Assembly: GCA_965279355.1 (NCBI GenBank) | Contig: OZ257155.1 | Location: forward strand, 3,782,001 to 3,846,000 | Source: G965279355 sp965279355 | GTDB lineage: Bacteria > Pseudomonadota > Alphaproteobacteria > CACIAM-22H2 | Direction of reading: 5' to 3' | DNA length: 64,000 nucleotides | In this document: positions 8,025 to 15,460 of the stretch, piece by piece | How positions within the stretch are numbered: position 1 is the first letter of the stretch | How the letters are laid out: every line of letters starts with the position of its first letter | Notes under the pieces: generated by a model | The model's input: the letters and a program-made list of their open reading frames with translations, nothing else | What the model was told of the DNA's origin: nothing | Database searches by the model: none | Translations under genes and position numbers: made by a program

Positions 8025-8534
8025 ATGCCGCGCGTTGACGCATTGCGCGTTGCGCGAACACGATCGGCTATTCCCTGCATGCCTGAACTTAAGACCCGCC
8101 GGAAACATACGCCGGCTAGCGCCGTATTCACCGACGTATTGCGGGCATCGTTCCGGCTCAATGCGAAGCTGGAAGTTGCAGGCGACCGCATGTCGCGTCC
8201 GTATGGGTTGAGCGCGTCACGCTGGCAGGTGATGGGCCTTGTCGCCGACCAGGCCAAGACGGTCCCGCAGATCGCGCAGGAGATGGCGATTAGCCGGCAG
8301 AACGTGCTGCGGCTGGTACGCATGCTGGTCACCGGCAAGATGGTGGAATTGCAGGACAATCCACGTCACCTGCGCGCGAAGTTCGTCGCGCTGACACCCA
8401 AGGGGGTGGAGACACTGGGCCGGGTGCGTGACCGCCAGATCGTCTGGGCGAAGGATATCTCCGCGCGGATCGGCACCAGGGATCTCGCCGCCACGTTGCG
8501 GTTCATGAAGAAGCTCGACACGCTTCTGCGATAG
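8025..8534 (+). CDS. MarR-family transcriptional regulator
   Basis: Encodes a MarR winged helix protein: LSASRWQVMGLVADQA, then KTVPQIAQEMAISRQNVLRLVRMLV (recognition helix) and the wing NPRHLRAKFVALTPKG. The 169-residue form starts at 8025 after GGTGG; an internal ATG at 8079 would give a 151-residue protein closer to family length and is a real alternative. It lies between the ring-cleavage genes and the TAXI/bicupin/TRAP operon. A strong inverted repeat at 8582-8616 just downstream is a likely binding site, so it probably represses the following operon until an aromatic ligand binds. Confidence 0.85.
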   Translation: MPRVDALRVARTRSAIPCMPELKTRRKHTPASAVFTDVLRASFRLNAKLEVAGDRMSRPYGLSASRWQVMGLVADQAKTVPQIAQEMAISRQNVLRLVRMLVTGKMVELQDNPRHLRAKFVALTPKGVETLGRVRDRQIVWAKDISARIGTRDLAATLRFMKKLDTLLR

Positions 8535-8581
8535 CGGCGCGGAGGATCCGGAAGATCGTTAACGCCGTCCCGCGGACAAGT

Positions 8582-8616
8582 TGTAACGGGTATTACATAT
8601 TGACATGCCCGTTACA
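8582..8616. promoter_or_regulatory. Inverted repeat upstream of the TAXI/bicupin/TRAP operon, candidate operator
   Basis: TGTAACGGG at 8582-8590 is exactly mirrored by CCCGTTACA at 8608-8616 across a 17-base spacer. The spacer and right arm also contain a direct repeat TTACATAT at 8593 and 8612. A TTGACA hexamer at 8600-8605 lies inside the structure. The position, 54 bases before the operon start and 48 bases after the marR stop, suits a MarR operator overlapping a promoter. Confidence 0.55.
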
Positions 8617-8669
8617 TATGCGCGATGAATCGCCGATAAACTAAGCGAACCAAACCTGTCGGGGGAAAC

Positions 8670-9641
8670 GTGAGCGCCGCCAGGCCAAAAATCGATCGGT
8701 CCTTTACTCTCCACATGATGGGTGATTGGGGGCGCGCCAATCTGCACAAGGCGCTTGGTTGGTTGACGACGGAGCTTGGCGAGCTTTCCGGACCGCATAC
8801 CCGCTTCGCGATCTGGAACGGCACGGGCGCGCTCGACAATATTCGGGCTGTCGGTCGCGGCGAGATGGATCTGTGTATGACCACGCCGGCCGCGTTTGCC
8901 CGCATGGCCTATGAAGGCTTGGGGCCGTGCGCGAACGAACGCTTCCCGCATCTTCGCGCCATCGGCTCGGTGCCGCAGAACGATCGTATGATCTTCGCGA
9001 TCCGCAGCGAGTTTGGTATCTGCAGCTTCGACGACCTGCGGCGCAAGAAGCCGGCCCTGCGCATCGTCGCCGGTCCCGATGACGGCATCAACTTCATGGG
9101 CATGGGCGCGCACGAGCTGATGAAGGCGAGCGGCGTCGATCGCAAGACCATTGAGACCTGGGGTGGGTCGTATATCGATTTTCCCGATCCGATGCGCTGC
9201 TGCGATGCGTTCGTCACCGGCAAGGCCGATGCGATTATCCAAGAAGCGGTGATGACGCCGTGGTGGACGAAGCTCGCCGAAAAGATCGACGTGAATTTCC
9301 TGCCGATCGAACCGGCGGCGCGCGACACGCTGCTGAAAACGCTCGGCTGGCCGTCGCGCACGCTGCCGGCGGGGTATCTGCGCGGCATGGATACCGAGAT
9401 GGAGTTTCTCGACTTCTCCGACTTTCTGTTGATCGCGCGGGAAGATCTGCCGGAGGACGTCGCTCACGCGTTGGCATGGTGCCTGATCGAGCGCTGGGAA
9501 GGCCTTGAGGTCCAGTACCGGCATATTCCGTCGCGCAGCAGCCCGGTGACGTATCCGATCGATCCGCGCGCGGCGTGCCGGACCCCCATTCCCCTTCATC
9601 GCGGCGCGGAGGCTTATTTCCGCGCGGCCGGTCATCTCTAA
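8670..9641 (+). CDS. TAXI-type solute-receptor-like protein without a signal peptide
   Basis: A 323-residue protein resembling TRAP-associated extracytoplasmic immunogenic (TAXI) receptors and the NMT1 fold: NLHKALGWLTTELGEL, AIWNGTGALDNIRAVGRGEMDLCMTTPAA, and a later MGAHELMKASGVD...GKADAIIQEAV. The start is GTG at 8670 after GGGGGAAAC. The N-terminus (MSAARPKIDRSFTLHMMGD) has no hydrophobic leader, so unlike normal TAXI receptors it would stay in the cytoplasm unless the start is misassigned. A TRAP permease and a conventional DctP receptor are encoded in the same operon, so this protein may have become a sensor or a cytosolic binding protein. Confidence 0.7.
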   Translation: MSAARPKIDRSFTLHMMGDWGRANLHKALGWLTTELGELSGPHTRFAIWNGTGALDNIRAVGRGEMDLCMTTPAAFARMAYEGLGPCANERFPHLRAIGSVPQNDRMIFAIRSEFGICSFDDLRRKKPALRIVAGPDDGINFMGMGAHELMKASGVDRKTIETWGGSYIDFPDPMRCCDAFVTGKADAIIQEAVMTPWWTKLAEKIDVNFLPIEPAARDTLLKTLGWPSRTLPAGYLRGMDTEMEFLDFSDFLLIAREDLPEDVAHALAWCLIERWEGLEVQYRHIPSRSSPVTYPIDPRAACRTPIPLHRGAEAYFRAAGHL

Positions 9642-9650
9642 GAGGTCAGC

Positions 9651-10961
9651 ATGCGGCGCAAGAACCGTTTCGATACGTTTGTCGAGGCTCCGGCGCGCGG
9701 CAACTACGACGAGATGCCGATGCTGGAGATCGGCATCGACCCGCAGCTGCATCTCAGTCGCAACTCCGTGGCTCAGCCGTTCTTCCTGATCTGCGAGCAG
9801 GACACGATGCTGGCGCAGGTCGGCGGACAGGCGCGCATCGAGTTCCGCGGCGCATCGGTGAACTACTTCGATCTCGACGTCGGCGATTTCGTATACGTGC
9901 CGGGCGGCACCCCGCATCGGCTGGTACCGAACACGGAGTCCATCCATCTCCGCTACAAGGCGGAGCATCCCGGCCTTGAAGCCGTCGCCTGGTATTCCGA
10001 GCAGACGGGGCAGGAGATCAGCCGCGTGACATGGGATTGCGCGGTGGAGCTGCCGCAGTCGGCGTATCTTCGCGCCTGCACGGCATTCAACAGTGATGCC
10101 TCGATGCGCACCAGCAAGGTAACGGGTCAGGTGTTGCCCAAGATCGACCTTGCGCCGTTCCGCTGGGCGGCACTGGCGATGGAGATTGCCGAGGCAATTG
10201 AGACGGAGACCGCCCGGAAGGCCGGCGATGAGGACGCGACGCCAATCGCTACCGCGCCGCGCAGCGTCAAGACGGCCATTCCCGCACCCGACGGCCGGAA
10301 GGCACCGTTGCGGACCAATGCCTATCGTCACGCCCGCGTGGAGACGACGATGCTCTCGCCGCTCTTCCCGTATTTCGACGCGGGAAGCCTGGTGCCGTGC
10401 ATCACCGTCCGTCATCCGGGCAAGCGCGAATCCTGGGGCATGGGCTATTTCATCCACCACAACACGGTGCAGGAAGTGCTGCTCTGCGTCGGGGCGAAAG
10501 GGTCCAACTATCTGCGACCCGGTTTCGTCGCCGTCGGTCCTTACACGCATCCGGTCGGCGAAAAGCCAGGCCAGCCGATGACGCCGGACCAGGTGGCGAT
10601 CAATGTCGTCACGCAGCGGCAATCGAACGGGGCGCAATCCGAAGCCGTCACCTTCCTGTGCGAGAAGTGCGAGGCGGAAATCTTCAAGCGCGAGTACAGC
10701 GCGCATGATTTCCCCGATACGCTCGAGGGCGCGGCGCCGGCGGCGCTGGTCGGGTTGCCGACGATCTCGCAGTCGGCGGTGGCGGCGGTGGACTATAACG
10801 ATACGGAAGCATCGCGAACCTGCAAGAGCTGCGGCCATGTGAACCGCGCGTTCCCGCTCGCGAACTGGGGCTGGGAGGAATATCGCCGCCGCACCCATGC
10901 CGCGATCCTCGCCCGTCGGACAATGATGGATGCGGTCTCGCAGCCGGCTAAGCCCGCATGA
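9651..10961 (+). CDS. Bicupin protein with C-terminal CxxC metal site, candidate ring-cleaving dioxygenase
   Basis: A 436-residue protein with two cupin barrels. Cupin 1 (residues 40-100) carries FDLDVGDFVYVPGGTPHRLVP, with His89 as a metal-ligand candidate. Cupin 2 (about 240-345) carries GYFIHHNTVQEVLL, with His269/His270 and Glu275. The C-terminus has two CxxC pairs, Cys337/Cys340 and Cys391/Cys394, as in the rubredoxin-like metal site of bacterial 3-hydroxyanthranilate 3,4-dioxygenase. A downstream ACMSD-like amidohydrolase strengthens the idea of aminophenol or hydroxyanthranilate-type ring cleavage. The residues linking the cupins (about 185-215) are rich in Ala, Thr and Glu and look like a linker. 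Start 9651 follows AAGAGG. The exact reaction is uncertain. Confidence 0.65.
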   Translation: MRRKNRFDTFVEAPARGNYDEMPMLEIGIDPQLHLSRNSVAQPFFLICEQDTMLAQVGGQARIEFRGASVNYFDLDVGDFVYVPGGTPHRLVPNTESIHLRYKAEHPGLEAVAWYSEQTGQEISRVTWDCAVELPQSAYLRACTAFNSDASMRTSKVTGQVLPKIDLAPFRWAALAMEIAEAIETETARKAGDEDATPIATAPRSVKTAIPAPDGRKAPLRTNAYRHARVETTMLSPLFPYFDAGSLVPCITVRHPGKRESWGMGYFIHHNTVQEVLLCVGAKGSNYLRPGFVAVGPYTHPVGEKPGQPMTPDQVAINVVTQRQSNGAQSEAVTFLCEKCEAEIFKREYSAHDFPDTLEGAAPAALVGLPTISQSAVAAVDYNDTEASRTCKSCGHVNRAFPLANWGWEEYRRRTHAAILARRTMMDAVSQPAKPA

Positions 10962-11287
10962 GCGCGGCGAAGTTCCATGCCGTGACGGCTGTCGCGACCG
11001 TGCCCGTGAATGGTGTGCGCGCGATGAAGGCCGGCGAGACGCGGATCGCGCTTTACAATGTCGGCGGGCGCTTCTACGCGACCGACCTGTTCTGCACTCA
11101 TGCGCGGGTCAGTCTCGCCGGCGGCTATATCGACAACGACATCATCGAGTGCGCGCTGCATGGCGGCGCGTTCCATATCCCGACCGGCAAGGCGGTCACG
11201 CAGCCCTGCACCCAGGATCTGCAGGTCTACGATGTGAAGGTCGAGAACGACACCGTCTACGTCGCCGTTCCCGAGGCCACCCCGTAG
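10958..11287 (+). CDS. Rieske-type [2Fe-2S] ferredoxin
   Basis: A 109-residue Rieske ferredoxin with both cluster-binding motifs: Cys46-x-His48 in FCTHARV and Cys65-x-x-His68 in CALHGGAFH. Such proteins shuttle electrons to ring-hydroxylating oxygenases or related enzymes. Its ATG overlaps the bicupin stop (ATGA), which implies coupled synthesis with the bicupin protein. No Rieske oxygenase alpha subunit and no ferredoxin reductase is encoded in the window, so its partner is unclear; it may keep the bicupin iron reduced or serve an oxygenase encoded elsewhere. Confidence 0.9.
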   Translation: MSAAKFHAVTAVATVPVNGVRAMKAGETRIALYNVGGRFYATDLFCTHARVSLAGGYIDNDIIECALHGGAFHIPTGKAVTQPCTQDLQVYDVKVENDTVYVAVPEATP

Positions 11288-11293
11288 GTTCCC

Positions 11294-13246
11294 GTGAAAG
11301 CTGCCGCACAAAATACGCGCTGGGTCGACCGGCTAGATCGTCACGGCGGCGCCGTCACGCGCCGCATTGCCCTGATCGCGGTGCTGGGGATGCTGTTTAT
11401 CTCCGGCCTTACGGCACTTGACGTGGTCATGCGCGCCGTTTTCAACGCGGCCATCTTCGGTTTCCTGGAGGTCATCGAGGTGGCCTTTGCCGTCACCATT
11501 GCGGCGACGTTTCCTTCGGGACTGACCCAGCGCAATCAGGTGACGATCGATATTTTCGAGGATGCGCTGGGCCGGCGCGGCGATGTCTACTATCGCGTCT
11601 TCGCCGCCATCGCGCTGCTCGGCTACTTCGCCATCCTGGCCTGGCGGTTCACGCTTTATGCCGCCGATGCCGGCAGCTCGGGCGATCACAGCATGCTGAT
11701 GCGGATTCCGCTCGGGCCGATCTGGTGGTCGGTCAGCCTTCTGCTCGGCGCCTGCGTCGTCGTGCAGTCGATCGTGCTGATGGTGTCGCTCGCCGACGCA
11801 ATCGGCTATCGCAAGCCGGCCCAGGCCGACGGCAAAGCGGAGTGGAGCGTCGCCTCGACAGTCGGGATTTTCGCCCTGCTGGCGACGGTCGTTGTTTTTA
11901 TTTGGCCGTTCTTTTCTGGCCCGTCGCTGGTGACGTCGGTGTTCGGCAGCAAGGCGACAGTCGCGCTCGTTGTCTTTACAGGAATGTGCGTGCTGGCCCT
12001 CTATCAGGTGCCGCTGGGTGCGGCGATGGGACTGGCCGGTCTTGCCGGTGCCGCCATCGTGCTGGGGCCGCGGCCCGCGCTGTCGAGCCTCGCCAATGAA
12101 GGCACGGAGCTGATGGCGAGTCTGAATCTCGCGATCATTCCGCTCTTCCTGATGATGGGTAGCTTCGCCGCGGCAGCGGGGCTGGCCGGCGATGTCTACA
12201 AGCTGGCGCATGCGTTCCTCGGCCATCGCGCCGGCGGCCTTGCCATGGCTACGATCGGTGGCTGCGCCGGATTCGGCGCGGTGACGGGATCGTCCATCGC
12301 GACGGTCGCGACAATCGGACGCGTGGCCTATCCCGAAATGCAGCAGCGTGGCTATTCAGCGAAGCTGTCGACCGGAACCATCGCGGCGGGCGGCACCCTG
12401 GGCACGCTGATCCCGCCCTCCGGCACCATCATCCTCTACGCGATCCTCTCTGAAGTCTCGATCGGCGACATGTTTGCGGCCGCGCTGGTTCCGGCCCTTA
12501 TCGCTGTCCTCTTTTACTTCGCGGTGATCAAGCTGCAGGTCTGGTACGACCCGACGCTGGCCCCGAGCGGTCCGCGTGAAACGACCAGCGAGCGCTGGAA
12601 AGCGTTTTTGGGTGCGTGGCCGGTTTATCTGCTGTTCGGTGTTGTCTTCGGCGGCCTTTATGCCGGCTTCTTTACCGTCAGCGAGGCGGCGGCCATCGGG
12701 GCGGGAAGCGCGTTCCTGCTCGCCTGGGGCCGCGGCAAGCTGAAGGACGGGGCGATCTGGCGGGTCTTCGGGGAAACCGCGGCGACCACGTCGATGCTGT
12801 TCATTCTGATCCTTGGTGGGATGACGTTCTCCTTCTTCATCGGCCTGACCCAGCTTCCCGAAGTGACGACGGCCTATCTCGAGACCCTGAACCTGCCGCC
12901 TTATGCGGTGATCGCCGCTCTTCTGATTCTTTTTGTCGTTCTCGGCACCGCCCTCGATCCCCACGGGATTCTGGTCATCACGGTCCCCATCGTCACGCCG
13001 CTGATTGCGGCGCTCGGCTATGACCTGGTCTGGTGGGGAATCCTGATGGTTGTCGTTGTTGAGATCGGCGTGCTCAGCCCGCCCGTCGGCATGAACATCT
13101 TCGTGATGAAGGGCGTCGCGCCGGATGTTTCGGTCAACACGGTCTTTCGCGGCATCATGCCGTTCCTGACCGCCGATATTGTACGGCTCCTGCTGCTCGC
13201 GCTGGTGCCGTCGCTGGTCCTGTTCCTGCCGCACGCCCTCAAATAA
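11294..13246 (+). CDS. TRAP transporter permease, fused DctQ-DctM
   Basis: A 650-residue integral membrane protein joining both TRAP permease parts. Residues about 20-175 are a four-helix DctQ domain (ISGLTALDVVMRAVFN, IEVAFAVTIAATFPSGL). Residues about 190-650 are a DctM domain with many helices and family signatures such as GAVTGSSIATVATIG, GYSAKLSTGTIAAGGTLG, IPPSGTIILYAILSEVSIG and a late LSPPVGMNIFVMKG. It imports carboxylates or aromatic acids with a sodium or proton gradient and a periplasmic receptor, most likely the DctP protein encoded next. Start is GTG at 11294, six bases after the Rieske stop. Confidence 0.93.
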   Translation: MKAAAQNTRWVDRLDRHGGAVTRRIALIAVLGMLFISGLTALDVVMRAVFNAAIFGFLEVIEVAFAVTIAATFPSGLTQRNQVTIDIFEDALGRRGDVYYRVFAAIALLGYFAILAWRFTLYAADAGSSGDHSMLMRIPLGPIWWSVSLLLGACVVVQSIVLMVSLADAIGYRKPAQADGKAEWSVASTVGIFALLATVVVFIWPFFSGPSLVTSVFGSKATVALVVFTGMCVLALYQVPLGAAMGLAGLAGAAIVLGPRPALSSLANEGTELMASLNLAIIPLFLMMGSFAAAAGLAGDVYKLAHAFLGHRAGGLAMATIGGCAGFGAVTGSSIATVATIGRVAYPEMQQRGYSAKLSTGTIAAGGTLGTLIPPSGTIILYAILSEVSIGDMFAAALVPALIAVLFYFAVIKLQVWYDPTLAPSGPRETTSERWKAFLGAWPVYLLFGVVFGGLYAGFFTVSEAAAIGAGSAFLLAWGRGKLKDGAIWRVFGETAATTSMLFILILGGMTFSFFIGLTQLPEVTTAYLETLNLPPYAVIAALLILFVVLGTALDPHGILVITVPIVTPLIAALGYDLVWWGILMVVVVEIGVLSPPVGMNIFVMKGVAPDVSVNTVFRGIMPFLTADIVRLLLLALVPSLVLFLPHALK

Positions 13247-13271
13247 CGCCATATCTAGGGAGACAACACCC

Positions 13272-14279
13272 ATGCGCCTTCTGACCAAACTCGTTCTGGC
13301 GGCTGCCTTGGCTACCGTATCAACCCCGGCCTTCGCGCAGAAAGAAATCAAGTACGCGGCGTTCGGCCCACCGACCACGCTGACCAACCATGTGATCACC
13401 GCATGGATTGAGAAGGTCAACGCCGCGTCTGAAAACACGATCAAGATTGTGCAGTATCAGGGCGGCTCGCTGGGCAACATCCAGAGCATCTACAAGAACA
13501 CCAAGGATGGCGTGGCCGACGCTGCCTGGTTCCTGAGCGAGCTTATCCCGCCTAACAAGTTCGTGAAGACCTCGGTCATCAACCTGCCGCTGGTGTGGGA
13601 AGACCTGACCGTTCCGCAGATGAGCGCCGTCTTCTGGCGCCTCTACGAGCGCGGCCTGCTCAAGGATGAGTTCGACGAGATGGTGCCACTCGCGATGACG
13701 ATCATTCCGCCCTCCGACATCCGCAGCAAGACACCGATCCTGAAGGTGGAGGATCTGAAGGGCAAACGCATCCGCGTCAGCGGCACCATCGCGGCCGAAG
13801 CAGTAAAACAGCTGGGCGGCGTGCCCACCGTCATCCCGACCAGCGATCTCTATCTGGCGCTGCAGCGCGGTGCCGTCGATGCGGTCGCCGTGTCGCCGAT
13901 GGGCATCCAGCCGTTCAAGCTCGACGAGGTTACCGACAATCACCTCACCATCGGCATTCAGGCTAGCGGCGCCCTGATCGCCATGAATAGGACGGTCTGG
14001 GATGCGCTGCCGGCACCCGCAAAGAAGGCGTTTGAGGCGAATTCCGGCGAGGTCCTGTCGACCGATCTCGGCAAGGCCGCCGACCGCATGGTGGAGGAAG
14101 CATTCAAGGCCGTGAGGGCGAACCCGAAGCAGAAGATCAACACGCTGGCGCCAGCGGAGCTGGAACGGTGGAAGAAGACTGTTTCGCCTGCGATCGATGA
14201 ATGGAAGAAGACGACCCCGAACGGTCCCGCCGTCTATGCGGCGCTGCTTGAGGAAATCGCCAAGGCGAAAAAGAACTGA
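13272..14279 (+). CDS. TRAP transporter substrate-binding protein, DctP family
   Basis: A 335-residue DctP-type periplasmic receptor. The ATG at 13272 follows AGGGAGACAAC and begins a signal peptide (MRLLTKLVLAAALATVSTPAFA, cleavage before QKE). Family features include GGSLGNIQSIYKNTKDGVADA, VEDLKGKRIRVSG (with the ligand-carboxylate-binding Arg region) and ALQRGAVDAVAVSPMG. It is encoded directly after the fused TRAP permease and is its obvious partner. The neighbouring ring-cleavage and decarboxylase genes make an aromatic or ring-fission carboxylate the likely ligand, which is inference. Confidence 0.92.
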   Translation: MRLLTKLVLAAALATVSTPAFAQKEIKYAAFGPPTTLTNHVITAWIEKVNAASENTIKIVQYQGGSLGNIQSIYKNTKDGVADAAWFLSELIPPNKFVKTSVINLPLVWEDLTVPQMSAVFWRLYERGLLKDEFDEMVPLAMTIIPPSDIRSKTPILKVEDLKGKRIRVSGTIAAEAVKQLGGVPTVIPTSDLYLALQRGAVDAVAVSPMGIQPFKLDEVTDNHLTIGIQASGALIAMNRTVWDALPAPAKKAFEANSGEVLSTDLGKAADRMVEEAFKAVRANPKQKINTLAPAELERWKKTVSPAIDEWKKTTPNGPAVYAALLEEIAKAKKN

Positions 14280-14340
14280 CGTGACCATGTGCCGGGCGCC
14301 GTTTAAGCGGCGTCCGGACACGGCCGTGCCGTAGGGACGC

Positions 14341-15300
14341 ATGAGCAAGCCGTACGTTGTCGCGATCGAGGAGCACTACCTCGATCAGGACATCCTGAAG
14401 GTCTGGGGGCCGGGCGCCGATCTTGCGACGCCGGATGTCTATTCCCGGCTGCTTGATCTTTCCGATGCCCGCATTGAGGAAATGGATGCGGCGGGGATCG
14501 ATCTTCAGGTCCTGTCGCTGGCGCCCCCGGCGACGCAGAAACTTGAACCGGCGATCGCCGCCGCCGTCGCGCGCAGCGCCAACGATCGCCTGCGCGAGGT
14601 CGTGCGGCGGCATCCCGATCGCTTCCGGGCCTTCGCGGCGCTGCCGACCTCCGATCCCAACGCGGCGGCCGACGAGCTTGAGCGCGCGGTGGTTGATCTC
14701 GGCTTCAAGGGCGCCATGATCCACGGGCTTTCCTATGGCGAGAAGTTCGTGGATACGCCGGAATTCTGGCCGATCTACGAGCGGGCGCAGGCGCTGGACG
14801 TGCCGATCTACATGCATCCGTCGTTTCCGCATCCGGCGGTCATGGAAACGTATCTCGGCGATTACCTGAAAGACTATCCGGTGATTACCAAGGCGGCCTG
14901 GGGCTTCACCATGGAAACCGCGACCCAGGCGATCCGCCTCGTCCTATCAGGCGTCTTTGCCAGGTATCCGCGCCTGAAGATCATCCTCGGCCATATGGGC
15001 GAGGGGCTGCCGTTTCTTCTGTGGCGGATCAACGACGCGCTGATGCGGCCGCGGAACCGTCCGGTCGCCTTTCGCGATATCTTCCGTGAGAACTTCTACG
15101 TCACCACCAGCGGCAATTTCTCGGACTCGGCACTTCAGTGCACGATCGCGGAGCTCGGGATCGAGCGGATCCTGTTCTCCATCGACTACCCCTGGGCCGG
15201 CAACAAGCCCGGCGTCGAGTGGATGTCGAAGACCGCCCTGAGCGACCAGGACCGGGAAAAGATCTTCAGCGGCAACGCCCGGTCACTGCTCAAGCTCTAG
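14341..15300 (+). CDS. Amidohydrolase-2 family decarboxylase (ACMSD / gamma-resorcylate decarboxylase type)
   Basis: A 319-residue metal-dependent TIM-barrel protein. The N-terminal AIEEHYLD provides the Glu-x-His motif found in gamma-resorcylate decarboxylase. Further metal or catalytic positions are His in PIYMHPS, His in ILGHMGEGLPF and Asp in LFSIDYPW. The family includes 2-amino-3-carboxymuconate-semialdehyde decarboxylase and non-oxidative hydroxybenzoate decarboxylases; ExH favours the hydroxybenzoate-decarboxylase branch. It ends the TRAP/bicupin operon, 61 bases after dctP. It could decarboxylate either an imported aromatic acid or a bicupin ring-cleavage product. Confidence 0.85.
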   Translation: MSKPYVVAIEEHYLDQDILKVWGPGADLATPDVYSRLLDLSDARIEEMDAAGIDLQVLSLAPPATQKLEPAIAAAVARSANDRLREVVRRHPDRFRAFAALPTSDPNAAADELERAVVDLGFKGAMIHGLSYGEKFVDTPEFWPIYERAQALDVPIYMHPSFPHPAVMETYLGDYLKDYPVITKAAWGFTMETATQAIRLVLSGVFARYPRLKIILGHMGEGLPFLLWRINDALMRPRNRPVAFRDIFRENFYVTTSGNFSDSALQCTIAELGIERILFSIDYPWAGNKPGVEWMSKTALSDQDREKIFSGNARSLLKL

Positions 15301-15391
15301 TCGTCCGTCCCGCCAGACACCGCTAGCCGGACGCCCCTGGGGCGGACCGGTTCGCTCAGTTCGCTCAACTTACCCATGTTTTTGGAGAAGA

Positions 15392-15424
15392 TTGACTCAA
15401 TCCAATTATTTTATATATAAAATA
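15392..15424 (+). promoter_or_regulatory. Promoter with AT-rich palindromic operator before the 2-aminobenzoyl-CoA monooxygenase gene
   Basis: TTGACT at 15392-15397 and TATAAA at 15416-15421 (18-base spacing) form a plausible sigma-70 promoter. Overlapping the -10 is a perfect 18-bp palindrome, TATTTTATATATAAAATA at 15407-15424, striking in this GC-rich genome. Related right halves (ATAAAATAT or TAAAAT) occur in the control regions of the OYE gene and the SDR gene of the same pathway, which suggests shared regulation, perhaps by the MarR at 24524. Confidence 0.5.
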
Positions 15425-15460
15425 TATCGTCTTCAAGCACCACCAGGGCGGGACCACGGG

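Noticed and set aside
8559..10898. 779-codon open frame on the minus strand
   Set aside because: It is the mirror of the TAXI-like and bicupin genes on the plus strand. The predicted product is rich in Arg, His and Ala, has no recognisable domain, and has no ribosome site. The plus-strand proteins match known families.
12356..13444. 362-codon minus-strand frame rich in Arg, Asp and Gln
   Set aside because: It is antisense to the DctM membrane domain; hydrophobic codons read backwards give this composition.
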